A stretch of DNA of 64,000 nucleotides from Streptomyces sp. PCS3-D2 (GCF_000612545.2 NZ_CP097800.1:3945001-4009000), one strand, 5' to 3'; positions 24,816-33,780 are shown, counted from the first letter of the stretch. Made by a program: numbers and translations. Notes: generated by a model not told the origin, from the sequence alone.

Positions 24816-25978
24816 GTGTGCGTAGCCGGGACAAGCTCGGCGGCCGGGCCGCGATCGCCGGCATCGGCGCGACCGAGTTCTCCAAGGACTCCGGCCGCAG
24901 TGAGCTCAAACTCGCCGTCGAAGCCGTGCACGCGGCTCTCGACGACGCGGGTCTCACCCCCGCCGACGTCGACGGCATGGTCACCTTCACGATGGACACC
25001 AGCCCCGAGATCACCGTCGCCCAGGCGGCGGGCATCGGGGAGCTGTCCTTCTTCTCCCGTATCCACTATGGCGGGGGCGCCGCCTGCGCCACTGTCCAGC
25101 AGGCCGCTCTTGCCGTCGCCACCGGGGTGGCGGAGGTCGTCGTCTGCTACCGCGCGTTCAACGAGAGGTCCGGGCGCCGCTTCGGTTCCGGCGTCCAGCA
25201 GCGCGAGCCCTCGGCGGAGGGCGCGGCGCTCGGCTGGTCGCTGCCCTGGGGACTGCTGACCCCCGCCTCCTGGGTGGCCATGGCCGCCCAGCGCTACCTG
25301 CATACCTACCACCTCACCCCTGAGGCCTTCGGACACGTCGCCGTCACCGACCGCCGCCACGCCGCGAACAACCCCGCCGCCTACTTCCACGGCAAGCCGA
25401 TCACCCTCGCCGACCACGCCGCCTCGCGCTGGATCGTCGAACCACTGCGGCTGCTGGACTGCTGCCAGGAGACCGACGGCGGCCAGGCCCTCGTGGTCAC
25501 CACGACCGAACGGGCTCGCACCCTGCGGCACGCCCCCGCCGTGATCACCGCTGCGGCACAGGGAGCCGGACGCCGCCAGGAGGGCATGACCTCCTTCTAT
25601 CGCGACGACCTGACCGGGCTGCCGGAGATGGACGTGGTCGCGCGCCAGCTGTGGCGCACGAGTGGACTACGGCCTTCCGACATCGACGTCGGCATTCTCT
25701 ACGACCACTTCACGCCCTTCGTCCTGATGCAGCTCGAGGGGTTCGGCTTCTGCGAACCCGGTGAGGCCGCCGCATTCGTGGCCGCGGACACTCTCCCGCT
25801 GAACACCCACGGAGGCCAGCTCGGAGAGGCGTACCTGCACGGCATGAACGGCATCGCCGAGGCCGTCCGTCAACTGCGCGGCACCTCGGTCAACCAGGTG
25901 GCGGATGCCTCACACGCACTCGTCACGGCCGGCACCGGGGTGCCGACGTCCGGGCTGATCCTCGGCGCCGACGGCTGA
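24812..25978 (+). CDS. Thiolase-fold lipid-transfer protein/aldolase (Ltp2-like)
   Basis: 388 aa. A thiolase-like fold without the nucleophilic Cys of true thiolases: the central segment reads YGGGAACATVQQA. Conserved segments LYDHFTPFVLMQLEGFGFC and NTHGGQLGEAYLHGMNG match SCP-x/Ltp2 proteins, in which Tyr residues act in retro-aldol cleavage. In mycobacteria Ltp2 with the DUF35 domain of ChsH2 removes the last side-chain carbons as propionyl-CoA. Last gene of the coupled operon. Confidence 0.9.
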   Translation: MSVRSRDKLGGRAAIAGIGATEFSKDSGRSELKLAVEAVHAALDDAGLTPADVDGMVTFTMDTSPEITVAQAAGIGELSFFSRIHYGGGAACATVQQAALAVATGVAEVVVCYRAFNERSGRRFGSGVQQREPSAEGAALGWSLPWGLLTPASWVAMAAQRYLHTYHLTPEAFGHVAVTDRRHAANNPAAYFHGKPITLADHAASRWIVEPLRLLDCCQETDGGQALVVTTTERARTLRHAPAVITAAAQGAGRRQEGMTSFYRDDLTGLPEMDVVARQLWRTSGLRPSDIDVGILYDHFTPFVLMQLEGFGFCEPGEAAAFVAADTLPLNTHGGQLGEAYLHGMNGIAEAVRQLRGTSVNQVADASHALVTAGTGVPTSGLILGADG

Positions 25979-25992
25979 GACCCCGGTCCCGG

Positions 25993-26038
25993 CCGGGCCC
26001 CCGCCCCCTCCACCTTCAGGGGGTGGGGAGGGCCCCAC
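25993..26038 (+). terminator. GC-rich imperfect hairpin, probable terminator
   Basis: C-rich and G-rich arms flank a CTTCA loop near 26014-26018, 15-60 nt after the Ltp2-like stop. Pairing is imperfect and several registers are possible. Confidence 0.45.
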
Positions 26039-26115
26039 TCCTACAACCTGAGATGGATCCCCCATCGGCACCTGCGGGCGATTCCAGGAATGGCGGGCGC
26101 TCCTAGCGTGGAGAC

Positions 26116-26649
26116 ATGACCCCGCCTGTGTGCACGCTCGCCTCGAATCCGACGCCGTACCCGTCGTTCTCGGCGTACGTCCGTACCCGCGGCACGGTCC
26201 TGATGCGCACCGCGCGCTCCCTCACCGCCAACCCGTGCGATGCGGAGGACCTGCTCCAGACAGCCCTCGCGAAGACGTACGTGGCCTGGGACCGCATCGA
26301 GGACCACCGTGCCCTGGACGGCTACGTCCGGCGGACCCTCGTCAACACCCGCACCTCCCAGTGGCGCAAGCGCAAGGTGGACGAGTTCGTATGCGACGAG
26401 CTCCCGGAGGCCGACGGAACCTCTTTCTCCGATCCCGCCGAGACCCAGGCGTTGCGCGACGCGATGTGGCGGGCGGTGACCCGGCTTCCCGACCGGCAGC
26501 GGGCCATGGTCGTCCTGCGCTACTACGAGGACTTGAGCGAGGTGCAGACGGCAGAGCTGCTGGGAGTCTCGGTCGGCACGGTCAAGAGCGCCGTCTCCCG
26601 CGCGCTGGGCAAACTCCGCGAGGATCCGGAACTCACCCCGGTCCGCTGA
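26116..26649 (+). CDS. ECF sigma factor (SigE-family type)
   Basis: 177 aa from ATG 26116. Region 2 spans about residues 16-85 (MRTARSLTANPCDAEDLLQTALAKTYVAWDRI) and region 4 about 115-165 (LPDRQRAMVVLRYYEDLS... with helix-turn-helix VQTAELLGVSVGTVKSAVSR). The group often lacks an adjacent anti-sigma factor, as here. Neighbours are the Ltp2-like gene and two parS sites, followed by an acyl-CoA ligase; whether it controls them is unknown. An out-of-frame ORF reading through the parS sites is spurious. Confidence 0.9.
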   Translation: MTPPVCTLASNPTPYPSFSAYVRTRGTVLMRTARSLTANPCDAEDLLQTALAKTYVAWDRIEDHRALDGYVRRTLVNTRTSQWRKRKVDEFVCDELPEADGTSFSDPAETQALRDAMWRAVTRLPDRQRAMVVLRYYEDLSEVQTAELLGVSVGTVKSAVSRALGKLREDPELTPVR

Positions 26650-26659
26650 GGCGGGCGAT

Positions 26660-26673
26660 GTTTCACGTGAAAC
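26660..26673. other. parS: parS site, first of a pair
   Basis: Perfect GTTTCACGTGAAAC, 11 bp after the stop of the ECF sigma gene, in intergenic DNA. Confidence 0.94.
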
Positions 26674-26681
26674 CAGAGAAT

Positions 26682-26695
26682 GTTTCACGTGAAAC
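26682..26695. other. parS: parS site, second of a pair
   Basis: Second perfect GTTTCACGTGAAAC, 22 bp (about two helical turns) from the first, so both ParB dimers would sit on the same face of the DNA. Confidence 0.94.
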
Positions 26696-26801
26696 CGGAA
26701 GCGGTTTCTACTCCCGGGTAGTGACAGACCGAGCGGTACGTGCGCAGAATCGGCAGCATCCGTAGCCGCCGCAGCGCCGCAGCGCTCACCGGGAGGACGC
26801 T

Positions 26802-28451
26802 TTGCTCAGCACCATGCAGGACGTACCGCTCCTCGTCACCCGCATACTCCGTCACGGGATGACGATCCACGGGAAGTCCCAGGTCACGACCTGGACCGGG
26901 GAGGCAGAGCCGCACCGCCGCAGCTTCGCCGAGATCGGCCTCCGCGCCACCCGCCTCGCCGGCGCCCTGCGCGACGAGCTCGGGGTGCAGCAGGACGACC
27001 GTGTCGCCACCCTCATGTGGAACAACGCCGAGCATGTGGAGGCGTACTTCGCGATCCCTTCCATGGGTGCGGTCCTGCACACGCTGAACCTGCGGCTTCC
27101 CGCGGAACAGTTGGTCTTCATCGTCAACCACGCCGCCGACCGGGTCGTCCTGGTCAACGGCACGCTGCTGCCGCTCCTGGCACCGCTGCTGCCGCATCTG
27201 CCGACCATCGAACACGTCGTCGTGACCGGCATCGGCGACCGCTCGGTGCTCGACGGCCTGAACGTGCGTGTCCACGAGTACGAGGAGCTCATCGAGGGCC
27301 GCTCCGACAGCTACGACTGGCCGGAGCTGGACGAGCGCCAGGCGGCCGCCATGTGCTACACCTCCGGCACGACCGGGGACCCGAAGGGCGTCGTCTACTC
27401 CCACCGCTCCCTCTACCTGCACTCCATGCAGGTGAACATGGCCGAGTCCATGGGGCTGACCGACAAGGACACCACCCTCGTGGTGGTTCCGCAGTTCCAC
27501 GTGAACGCCTGGGGCCTGCCGCACGCCACCTTCATGACCGGCATCAACATGCTGATGCCGGACCGCTTCCTGCAGCCCGGCCCGCTCGCCGAGATGATCG
27601 AGCGGGAGAAGCCCTCGCACGCCGCGGCCGTCCCCACCATCTGGCAGGGGCTGCTGGCGGAGGTCATCGCCCATCCCCGTGACCTGAGCTCGATGAAGCA
27701 GGTCACCATCGGCGGAGCGGCCTGCCCGCCCTCCCTGATGGAGGCCTACGACAAGCTCGGGGTCCGCGTCTGCCACGCCTGGGGCATGACGGAGACCTCC
27801 CCGCTGGGCACGATGGCGCACCCGCCGGCCGGCCTGAGCGCAGAGGAGGAGTGGCCCTACCGGATCACCCAGGGCCGCTTCCCGGCAGGTGTCGAAGCCC
27901 GGCTGGTCGGTCCCGGCGGCGACCTGCTGCCCTGGGACGGCGCGTCGGCCGGCGAGCTCGAAGTACGCGGCAACTGGATAGCGAACGCCTACTACGGCGG
28001 TGCCGCCGGCGAACCCTTCCAGCCCGAGGACAAGTTCAGCGCCGACGGGTGGCTCAAGACCGGGGACGTCGGAGTCATCAGCCCGGACGGCTACCTCACC
28101 CTCACCGACCGCGCCAAGGACGTGATCAAGTCCGGCGGAGAGTGGATATCGAGCGTTTCGTTGGAGAACGCCCTCATGGCGCACCCCGAGGTCGCCGAGG
28201 CCGCGGTGGTCGCCGTCCCCGACGAGAAGTGGGGTGAGCGGCCGCTGGCCACCGTCGTCCTCAAGGACGGCGCGACCGTGGACTACACGGGACTGCGCGA
28301 GTTCCTCTCGCAGTCGATCGCCAAGTGGCAGCTGCCGGAGCGCTGGAGCACCGTCGACGCCGTGCCGAAGACGAGCGTCGGCAAGTTCGACAAGAAGGTG
28401 ATCCGCCAGCAGTACGCGGACGGCGCACTGGAGGTCACCAAGATCGCCTGA
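26802..28451 (+). CDS. Long-chain-fatty-acid--CoA ligase (AMP-binding)
   Basis: 549 aa. TTG 26802 is chosen because GGGAGGA lies at ideal spacing; ATG 26814 is an alternative. The adenylate-forming motifs are present: [17 protein letters not shown] near residue 185, [11 protein letters not shown] (about 326), [11 protein letters not shown] (about 417) and the C-terminal catalytic Lys in KFDKKVIRQ. It forms acyl-CoA from a fatty acid or fatty-acid-like carboxylate with ATP. It may feed substrates to the acyl-CoA operon 0.8 kb upstream. It converges on the next gene with a 21-bp gap. Confidence 0.92.
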   Translation: MLSTMQDVPLLVTRILRHGMTIHGKSQVTTWTGEAEPHRRSFAEIGLRATRLAGALRDELGVQQDDRVATLMWNNAEHVEAYFAIPSMGAVLHTLNLRLPAEQLVFIVNHAADRVVLVNGTLLPLLAPLLPHLPTIEHVVVTGIGDRSVLDGLNVRVHEYEELIEGRSDSYDWPELDERQAAAMCYTSGTTGDPKGVVYSHRSLYLHSMQVNMAESMGLTDKDTTLVVVPQFHVNAWGLPHATFMTGINMLMPDRFLQPGPLAEMIEREKPSHAAAVPTIWQGLLAEVIAHPRDLSSMKQVTIGGAACPPSLMEAYDKLGVRVCHAWGMTETSPLGTMAHPPAGLSAEEEWPYRITQGRFPAGVEARLVGPGGDLLPWDGASAGELEVRGNWIANAYYGGAAGEPFQPEDKFSADGWLKTGDVGVISPDGYLTLTDRAKDVIKSGGEWISSVSLENALMAHPEVAEAAVVAVPDEKWGERPLATVVLKDGATVDYTGLREFLSQSIAKWQLPERWSTVDAVPKTSVGKFDKKVIRQQYADGALEVTKIA

Positions 28452-28472
28452 GGGGGGTGGCCCCGACGGGGT

Positions 28473-29045
28473 TCAGCGTGTGAGCCATGGCCGCAGCAGC
28501 CTGCTGACTGCGGGCATGGCCAGGTAGGTCATCAGGGTGCTGAAGACGACCGCGAAGGCGGCCGTGCGCAGCACGACGTGCAGATCCACCAGGTACGGCC
28601 CGAGCAGCGCGTTGCCCGCGAGCGAGAGGGGGAAGATGGCCAGCCCCGAGCTGATGGCCATCTTCCACCGCGGCGGCGCGGGCCGGGTCGTGCCCGGCTT
28701 GGCGAACCACGTCTCCATTCCGTGCAGTTCCCGCCGGGCTATCTCCGTATGGTGGTGGCCCAGGCAGTTGGAGAACCACTGGGCCCGTTCCGCGGAGTCC
28801 TGCCAGCGCTGGAAGGCGGCCTGGTTGCGGAAGCGGTGGACCAGGAACCACGGCCCGCCCTCGGTCGCCGGGCGGAAGAGCCCGTAGCCCAGATGGTCCG
28901 GGAAACCGGCTGCCGTCTCCAAGATCCCGTGCGCCCAGGCCTCGAACGCCTCCTCGTGCCCGGGCTCGACCTGTCGTGCGATGAGAAGGTTCACCTCCCC
29001 GTTGTCGGCGGGGACGGTGTGCTCGGTCGTGTGGATGATGGCCAT
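28473..29045 (-). CDS. ABM-fold (antibiotic biosynthesis monooxygenase-like) protein with C-terminal membrane helices
   Basis: 190 aa. An ABM ferredoxin-like domain covers about residues 12-110 (LIARQVEPGHEEAFEAWAHGI; HRFRNQAAFQRW). It is followed by two hydrophobic helices (about 130-150 and 155-178), so the domain is tethered to the membrane. ABM domains include cofactor-free monooxygenases and heme-degrading enzymes; the substrate cannot be told. It starts 13 nt after the stop of the large sensor-like gene and is probably cotranscribed with it. Confidence 0.85.
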   Translation of the reverse strand: MAIIHTTEHTVPADNGEVNLLIARQVEPGHEEAFEAWAHGILETAAGFPDHLGYGLFRPATEGGPWFLVHRFRNQAAFQRWQDSAERAQWFSNCLGHHHTEIARRELHGMETWFAKPGTTRPAPPRWKMAISSGLAIFPLSLAGNALLGPYLVDLHVVLRTAAFAVVFSTLMTYLAMPAVSRLLRPWLTR

Positions 29046-29058
29046 CGGGCCAGGATCG

Positions 29059-32000
29059 CTAGTTGGTGCCGATCTTGGCCAGCAGGTCCACGATGCGGCC
29101 CTGCACGTCTGCCGTGGTGGCCCGCTCGGCGAGGAAGAGCACGCTCTCGCCCGAGGCCAGCCGGGGAAGTTCGGCCGGCTCGATGCCGGTCGCCGTGTAG
29201 ACGACCAGTGGGGTGCGGTTCAGCTGCCCGTTGGCCCGTAGCCAGTCCACGATCCCGGCCCGCCGACGGCGCACCTGCATCAGGTCCATGACCACCAGGT
29301 TGGGCCGCATCCGCGTCGCCAGTTCCACGGCGTCGGTGTCCGCGCCCGCCCGGGCGACCTGCATGCCGCGCCGCTCCAGGGCAGCCGTGAGCGCGGTCGC
29401 GATCTCGTCCCGCTCCTCGATCAGCAGCACGCGGGAAGGGTGCTGTTCGCTGTCGCGCGGCGCCAGTGCCTTGAGCAGCACGGCCGGATCGGCGCCGTAC
29501 GCGGCTTCCCGCGTGGCCTGCCCCAGCCCGGCCGTGACCAGTACGGGCACCTCGGCGGCCACCGCAGCCTGCCGCAGCGACTGCAGAGCGGTCCGGGTGA
29601 TCGGCCCGGTCAGCGGGTCGACGAACAGTGCGGCCGGGAAGGCGGCGATCTGCGCGTCCACCTCCTCGCGGGAGTGCACGACCACCGGCCGGTAGCCGCG
29701 GTCGCTGAGCGCCTGCTGCGTCTGCACGTCGGGCGCCGGCCACACCAGGAGCCGGCGCGGGTTGTCCAGTGGCTCAGGCGGCAGTTCGTCGTCCACGGGC
29801 TGCGGTACGGGCCGGTTGACCACCTCGACCGCACCGCCCGGGCCGTCCAGCGGCTCGGGGCCCTCGTCGGAACCCGCCTCCGGGGCACCTATGGCGAAGG
29901 CCCGCCCCTGCGGGCTGGGCTCGGCGAGCCGACGACGGCGGCCGGAGCCGGAACCCGCGGCAGGGGCCGCTCCGGCGGGATCGACGGCGATGCCCTGGCC
30001 GAGCGTGCCCAGAGCCCGCACGCTGATCGGCTGCGCGGACTGCCCCTGCACCGGGGCGTCCTGCGGCCGGCGTGCTCCGGGGACCGCGACCTGGCCGGAG
30101 GCCCCGTCCTCCTCGGCAGCGGTACGGCCCGGAACCGGCCACGCGGGGGCACCGGACAGCGCGCGCCGACGCCCGGTCGGGTTCTCGGCAGGCACGTCGG
30201 ACGCTGCGGCGGCCGGGGCCTCGGGCTCGGTACCGGGGGCTCCCAGGGCCCTGCGGCCACGCCGCCCCGCCGGCGCCGCGGCATCGGACCCACCTTCGCC
30301 CTCGGAGGCAGTGGCAGCCGGGCTGGCGGCTGCCGGGCCGGAGTCTGCGGGAGCAGGTGCGGCGGGGGGCACCGGGGCCGGGCCGGCGGGCAGCGCGAAG
30401 CCGCCCTCGGGGGCGATGGGCCGAGCCGGAGCGGGCGTCGGGCCGAGCCCCGTCGCCGGGACGGGACCGCCGGGCTGGGCCGGACCGGCCTGCCCCAGCG
30501 CACGCCGCCGGCCGGCCGGGTGCTCGGTCACCGGAACCGGAGGTACTGCGGGCACGGGCGGTAGCGCCGGCATGGCGTTGCCCTGCGGTGCCACGGGCCG
30601 ACCGGGGCCGCTCTGGCCCTCGGGAGCGCCGCTCTCGCCACTGTCGTCACCGGCCCGGCCGCGCCTGCGTCCGGTACCGAGGCCCGCGGGATTCACCGGG
30701 GACTGCGCCAGCTCGGGACCCGGCTGCGGCGTGGCCTCGGCCGCTCGCCGCCGGCCCGAGGGCAGCGCGAGAGCGCCTCCGCCCGCCCCGTCCTGCGCGG
30801 CCCCGCGGCCCGGGGCCTCGTCCTCCAGGAAGGCGTCCACTCCGCGCCGGCCCCGCCGGCCGCCGGAGACCTTCCCGGGGGCGGCGCCCCCGGCCGTTCC
30901 GGAGCCGTCCGGCCCGGCGCCCTCCGCGGGCTCCTCCGGCGGCTCGGGCAGGGTCACCGTCCCGGCCCCCGCGCCGAGCGGGAGTTCCAGGACGTAGGCA
31001 CCGCCGGGTGCGCCCGGCACCTCCACCGTCTGCAGCACACCGCCGTGCGCGGCCACGATGCCCCTGACGATCGGCTCGTGGACCGGGTCGCCGCCCTCGT
31101 AGGGACCGCGCACCTCGATCCGTACGACGTCGCCGCGCTGCGCGGCGGCCACCACGATCGTCGAATCGCTGTATCCGCTGCCCTGACGGGTCTTGCCGGT
31201 GGCGTCCACGCCGGCGACGTCCGCGACCAGGTGCGCGAGGGCGGTCGAGATCCGCTCCGCGTCCACCTCGGCCTCGATGGTGGGCGCGTGGACGGCGAAC
31301 TGGGCCCGACCGGGGCCGATCAGCTCGACGGCACCGTCGACGCCGGCCGTGACCACGCCGTTGATGAGGACCTTCTTCTTCGAGAGCTTGTCGCGGCCGG
31401 CGTCCAGGCGTTGGAAGCCGAGCACGTTGTCCACCAGGGTGGTCATCCGGGAGTACCCGGCGGCCAGGTGGTGCAGGAGCTGGTTGGCCTCCGGCCAGAG
31501 CTGTCCGGCGTCGTCGGCGGCCAGGGTCGCCAGCTCGCCGCGCAGCTCGTCCAGCGGGCCGCGCAGGGAGTCCCGGAGGACGGCGATCAGCTGCGCGTGC
31601 CGCGCGGCCAGGGCGTCGTAGGGCCGGCGGTCCGTGAAGGTCATGACGGCGCCCACGAGCTGCTCCCCGTCCCGTACGGGAGAGGTGGTCAGGTCGACGG
31701 CGACCGGCTGCCCGGCCTTGTTCCACAGCACCTGCCCGCGGACGCGGTGCTTGCGTCCGCTGCGCAGGGTGTCGGCGAGCGGGGACTCCTCGAACGGGAA
31801 GGGCGAGCCGTCGGCGCGGGAGTGCTGGACCAGGCCGTGCAGTTCGCGGTTGCCGAGGTCGGTGGCGCGGTAGCCGAGGATCTGGGCGGCCGCCGGGTTG
31901 ACGAGTACGACGCGGCCGTCGGTATCGGTGCCCACGACGCCCTCGGCGGCGGCGCGCAGGATCATCTCGGTCTGCCGCTGGGACCGGGCCAGCTCGGCCT

Positions 32001-32415
32001 CGGTGTCGACGGTCTCGGAGAGGTCACGGACCACGAGCATCAGCAGCTCGTCACCGGTGTAGGCGGGTTGCGGCTCGCGGTAGGCGTCGCGGCCGTCAAG
32101 GTGGGCGCTGGTGACCTCGACGGGGAACTCGGAGCCGTCGGTGCGGCGGGCGATCATCCGCTTGGGCTTGGTGCGGCCGCCGGTGTCCTCGCCGGGCCGA
32201 CGCATGGAGCCGGGGATCAGCTTGGAGTCGAACTCGGGCAGGAGGTCGAGCAGGCCTCGGCCGACCAGTCCGGTGCCGGGGCTCTCCATGACCTCGAGCG
32301 CGATCGAATTGGCGTTGACGACCGTGCCGTTGGCGTTGACGAGCAACAGCGCGTCCGGAAGGGCGTCGAGTATTGCTGCGAGGCGAGCAGCGCCTCGGGA
32401 TGGCCTGCTGCTCAC
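29059..32415 (-). CDS. Very large PAS-PAS-pseudokinase-receiver protein with GRRR-repeat linker
   Basis: 1118 aa from GTG 32415. Order: PAS (about 10-125), PAS (about 150-262), a DHp-like helix pair (about 268-340) and degenerate HATPase-like domain (about 380-485), a 400-residue Pro/Ala/Gly-rich linker (about 486-885), then two receiver-like domains (about 887-985 and 995-1118). The H-box region reads DSLRGPLDEL with no phospho-accepting His, and N and G boxes are not recognisable, so it should not autophosphorylate. The second receiver keeps the Asp1044 of VMDLM and a Thr in VYTATG. Probably a sensory scaffold or phosphate acceptor. No membrane helix is seen. Co-oriented with the ABM gene. 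Confidence 0.85.
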   Translation of the reverse strand: MSSRPSRGAARLAAILDALPDALLLVNANGTVVNANSIALEVMESPGTGLVGRGLLDLLPEFDSKLIPGSMRRPGEDTGGRTKPKRMIARRTDGSEFPVEVTSAHLDGRDAYREPQPAYTGDELLMLVVRDLSETVDTEAELARSQRQTEMILRAAAEGVVGTDTDGRVVLVNPAAAQILGYRATDLGNRELHGLVQHSRADGSPFPFEESPLADTLRSGRKHRVRGQVLWNKAGQPVAVDLTTSPVRDGEQLVGAVMTFTDRRPYDALAARHAQLIAVLRDSLRGPLDELRGELATLAADDAGQLWPEANQLLHHLAAGYSRMTTLVDNVLGFQRLDAGRDKLSKKKVLINGVVTAGVDGAVELIGPGRAQFAVHAPTIEAEVDAERISTALAHLVADVAGVDATGKTRQGSGYSDSTIVVAAAQRGDVVRIEVRGPYEGGDPVHEPIVRGIVAAHGGVLQTVEVPGAPGGAYVLELPLGAGAGTVTLPEPPEEPAEGAGPDGSGTAGGAAPGKVSGGRRGRRGVDAFLEDEAPGRGAAQDGAGGGALALPSGRRRAAEATPQPGPELAQSPVNPAGLGTGRRRGRAGDDSGESGAPEGQSGPGRPVAPQGNAMPALPPVPAVPPVPVTEHPAGRRRALGQAGPAQPGGPVPATGLGPTPAPARPIAPEGGFALPAGPAPVPPAAPAPADSGPAAASPAATASEGEGGSDAAAPAGRRGRRALGAPGTEPEAPAAAASDVPAENPTGRRRALSGAPAWPVPGRTAAEEDGASGQVAVPGARRPQDAPVQGQSAQPISVRALGTLGQGIAVDPAGAAPAAGSGSGRRRRLAEPSPQGRAFAIGAPEAGSDEGPEPLDGPGGAVEVVNRPVPQPVDDELPPEPLDNPRRLLVWPAPDVQTQQALSDRGYRPVVVHSREEVDAQIAAFPAALFVDPLTGPITRTALQSLRQAAVAAEVPVLVTAGLGQATREAAYGADPAVLLKALAPRDSEQHPSRVLLIEERDEIATALTAALERRGMQVARAGADTDAVELATRMRPNLVVMDLMQVRRRRAGIVDWLRANGQLNRTPLVVYTATGIEPAELPRLASGESVLFLAERATTADVQGRIVDLLAKIGTN

Positions 32416-32535
32416 GACGAGCTTCCTCCCTGACCAACGACTACCGGCAAGTCACGGGAGGAGTCTAAGGCCACAGGCTCGCGGCGGGGTGGCCGATGTG
32501 GGGCCGGCAACGCCGCTTCCGGGCATCCTCCCAGG

Positions 32536-32961
32536 TCAGGAACGCCCACTCGGAAGCAGAGGTTCCAACTCGTCCCAGCGCTTGATTTCGCATCCGTCCG
32601 TCCGCCGGAAGGTGGCGTTCACCTTGCGTCCGTTCCATGTTCCGGTGACGCGTGCGGTGGCGGGGCCGCCGTACTGCTTGGTGCAGATCTGGTCCGGGGA
32701 CACGGGGGCGAAGGGGTTGCGCCCCTCCCTGGCGAACTGGTCCAGTCGGGCGCAGGCGCCCTCGGCCTCCGGGTGGTCGCCGCCGACGGGGCCGCATTCG
32801 AGCGTGTACTCGCGGTCCAGCTGGCGGTTGCCGGTGTCGGCCATGGTCATGGTCAGCCGGTCGGGCGGGGCCAGCAGCTGTCCCAGGGGCAGTGGGGGCA
32901 GCGGCCCGGCGGCCGCGGTGGCCAGGGCCGAGGTGACGGCGAAGGCGGCGAGACGCAGCAT
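32536..32961 (-). CDS. Subtilisin inhibitor-like (SSI family) secreted protease inhibitor, P1 Lys
   Basis: 141 aa from ATG 32961 with a signal peptide of about 18 residues. The four SSI cysteines are present as two pairs (Cys56-Cys70 and Cys93-Cys124). The reactive loop, CPMVY in classical SSI, reads CTKQY here, giving Lys95 at P1; that predicts inhibition of trypsin-like rather than subtilisin-like proteases. The classical Pro at P2 is Thr. Extracellular, probably a dimer as in other SSIs. Confidence 0.9.
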   Translation of the reverse strand: MLRLAAFAVTSALATAAAGPLPPLPLGQLLAPPDRLTMTMADTGNRQLDREYTLECGPVGGDHPEAEGACARLDQFAREGRNPFAPVSPDQICTKQYGGPATARVTGTWNGRKVNATFRRTDGCEIKRWDELEPLLPSGRS

Positions 32962-33147
32962 GGGGCACTCCAGGTCGTCCGGACGTCGTACGCCTGACCA
33001 ACGACGTGAGCGCGCCGATGTTGCGTGCGGCGGGGTCTTTAAGGCTTTGCCCTCGGCCCGCCCCGCCTAGTACCGTGGGAGCGGATTGGTGAGGGGCCCC
33101 GCGCCTGTGTCATCATCTGCACGCACCTTCGTACGCGAGGGTGTGCT

Positions 33148-33238
33148 GGAGGCGTCGCCTAGTCCGGTCTATGGCGCCGCACTGCTAATGCGGTTTGGGT
33201 CTTACCACCCATCGAGGGTTCAAATCCCTCCGCCTCCG
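33148..33238 (+). tRNA. tRNA-Ser: tRNA-Ser (anticodon GCU)
   Basis: 91 nt with acceptor arms GGAGGCG and CGCCTCC, anticodon stem-loop CCGCACTGCTAATGCGG (anticodon GCT), a long variable arm and T-arm GAGGGTTCAAATCCCTC. CCA is not fully encoded. Strong terminator directly downstream. Confidence 0.95.
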
Positions 33239-33244
33239 CAGTTC

Positions 33245-33280
33245 ATCGAAGCCCCGGTCCGTCAGGACCGGGGCTTCGAT
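33245..33280 (+). terminator. Terminator of tRNA-Ser(GCU)
   Basis: Perfect 16-bp arms ATCGAAGCCCCGGTCC and GGACCGGGGCTTCGAT around a GTCA loop, 6 nt after the tRNA. Confidence 0.88.
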
Positions 33281-33507
33281 GCGTTCCGCGACCTTCGCGC
33301 CGACCGGGGCGTTTCTGTGCGCTGCCGTGCGCTCTTCCGGCGCGCCGCACCCTTGACCGCTCCTTGCGCCGACCCGTGCGGATGATCTTCGGTGGGAGTG
33401 TTTTCCCAGGTCAGGAGTGGTTTGGGTAATGGATTTCGCGTCCCGGCGAGGTCCATGTATTGTTGTTCTCGCAAGGCCAACGGGGCGAAAAACCCCGGGA
33501 AGCCCAA

Positions 33508-33580
33508 GCACTCGTAGCTTAACGGATAGAGCATCTGACTACGGATCAGAAGGTTGCAGGTTCGAATCCTGCCGAGTGCA
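33508..33580 (+). tRNA. tRNA-Arg: tRNA-Arg (anticodon ACG)
   Basis: 73 nt with acceptor arms GCACTCG and CGAGTGC, anticodon stem-loop ATCTGACTACGGATCAG (anticodon ACG), and T-arm GCAGGTTCGAATCCTGC. CCA not encoded. A34 of this tRNA is the known TadA substrate (A to inosine), and tadA lies at 51645-52133. Confidence 0.96.
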
Positions 33581-33587
33581 CAGCAGA

Positions 33588-33621
33588 CCAGAGGCCCCGG
33601 ACGAAAGTCCGGGGCCTCTGG
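33588..33621 (+). terminator. Terminator of tRNA-Arg(ACG)
   Basis: Perfect 15-bp arms CCAGAGGCCCCGGAC and GTCCGGGGCCTCTGG with a stable GAAA tetraloop. Confidence 0.88.
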
Positions 33622-33780
33622 CGTATGCCCAGGAGATGTCGGGCGGGATGTCCTCCTTGCTGGGGAGGAGGTCCCCCGGAAGATGTCAGGGGCAGGATGG
33701 CTCTGGCGGGGGACGCCGGTGACCCGGCAGCGTCGGTACGGTTCTTGCAGATCGTCCGAGGCTGGAAAACGGGGGCAATC

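Noticed and set aside
26041-26688. Minus-strand frame starting in the parS pair
   Set aside because: It is antisense to the ECF sigma gene; its start comes from the parS palindrome, which reads similarly on both strands.
29440-30997. Plus-strand Ala/Gly/Arg-rich frames of up to 411 codons
   Set aside because: They mirror the Pro/Ala-rich linker of the large PAS protein on the minus strand and have no domains.
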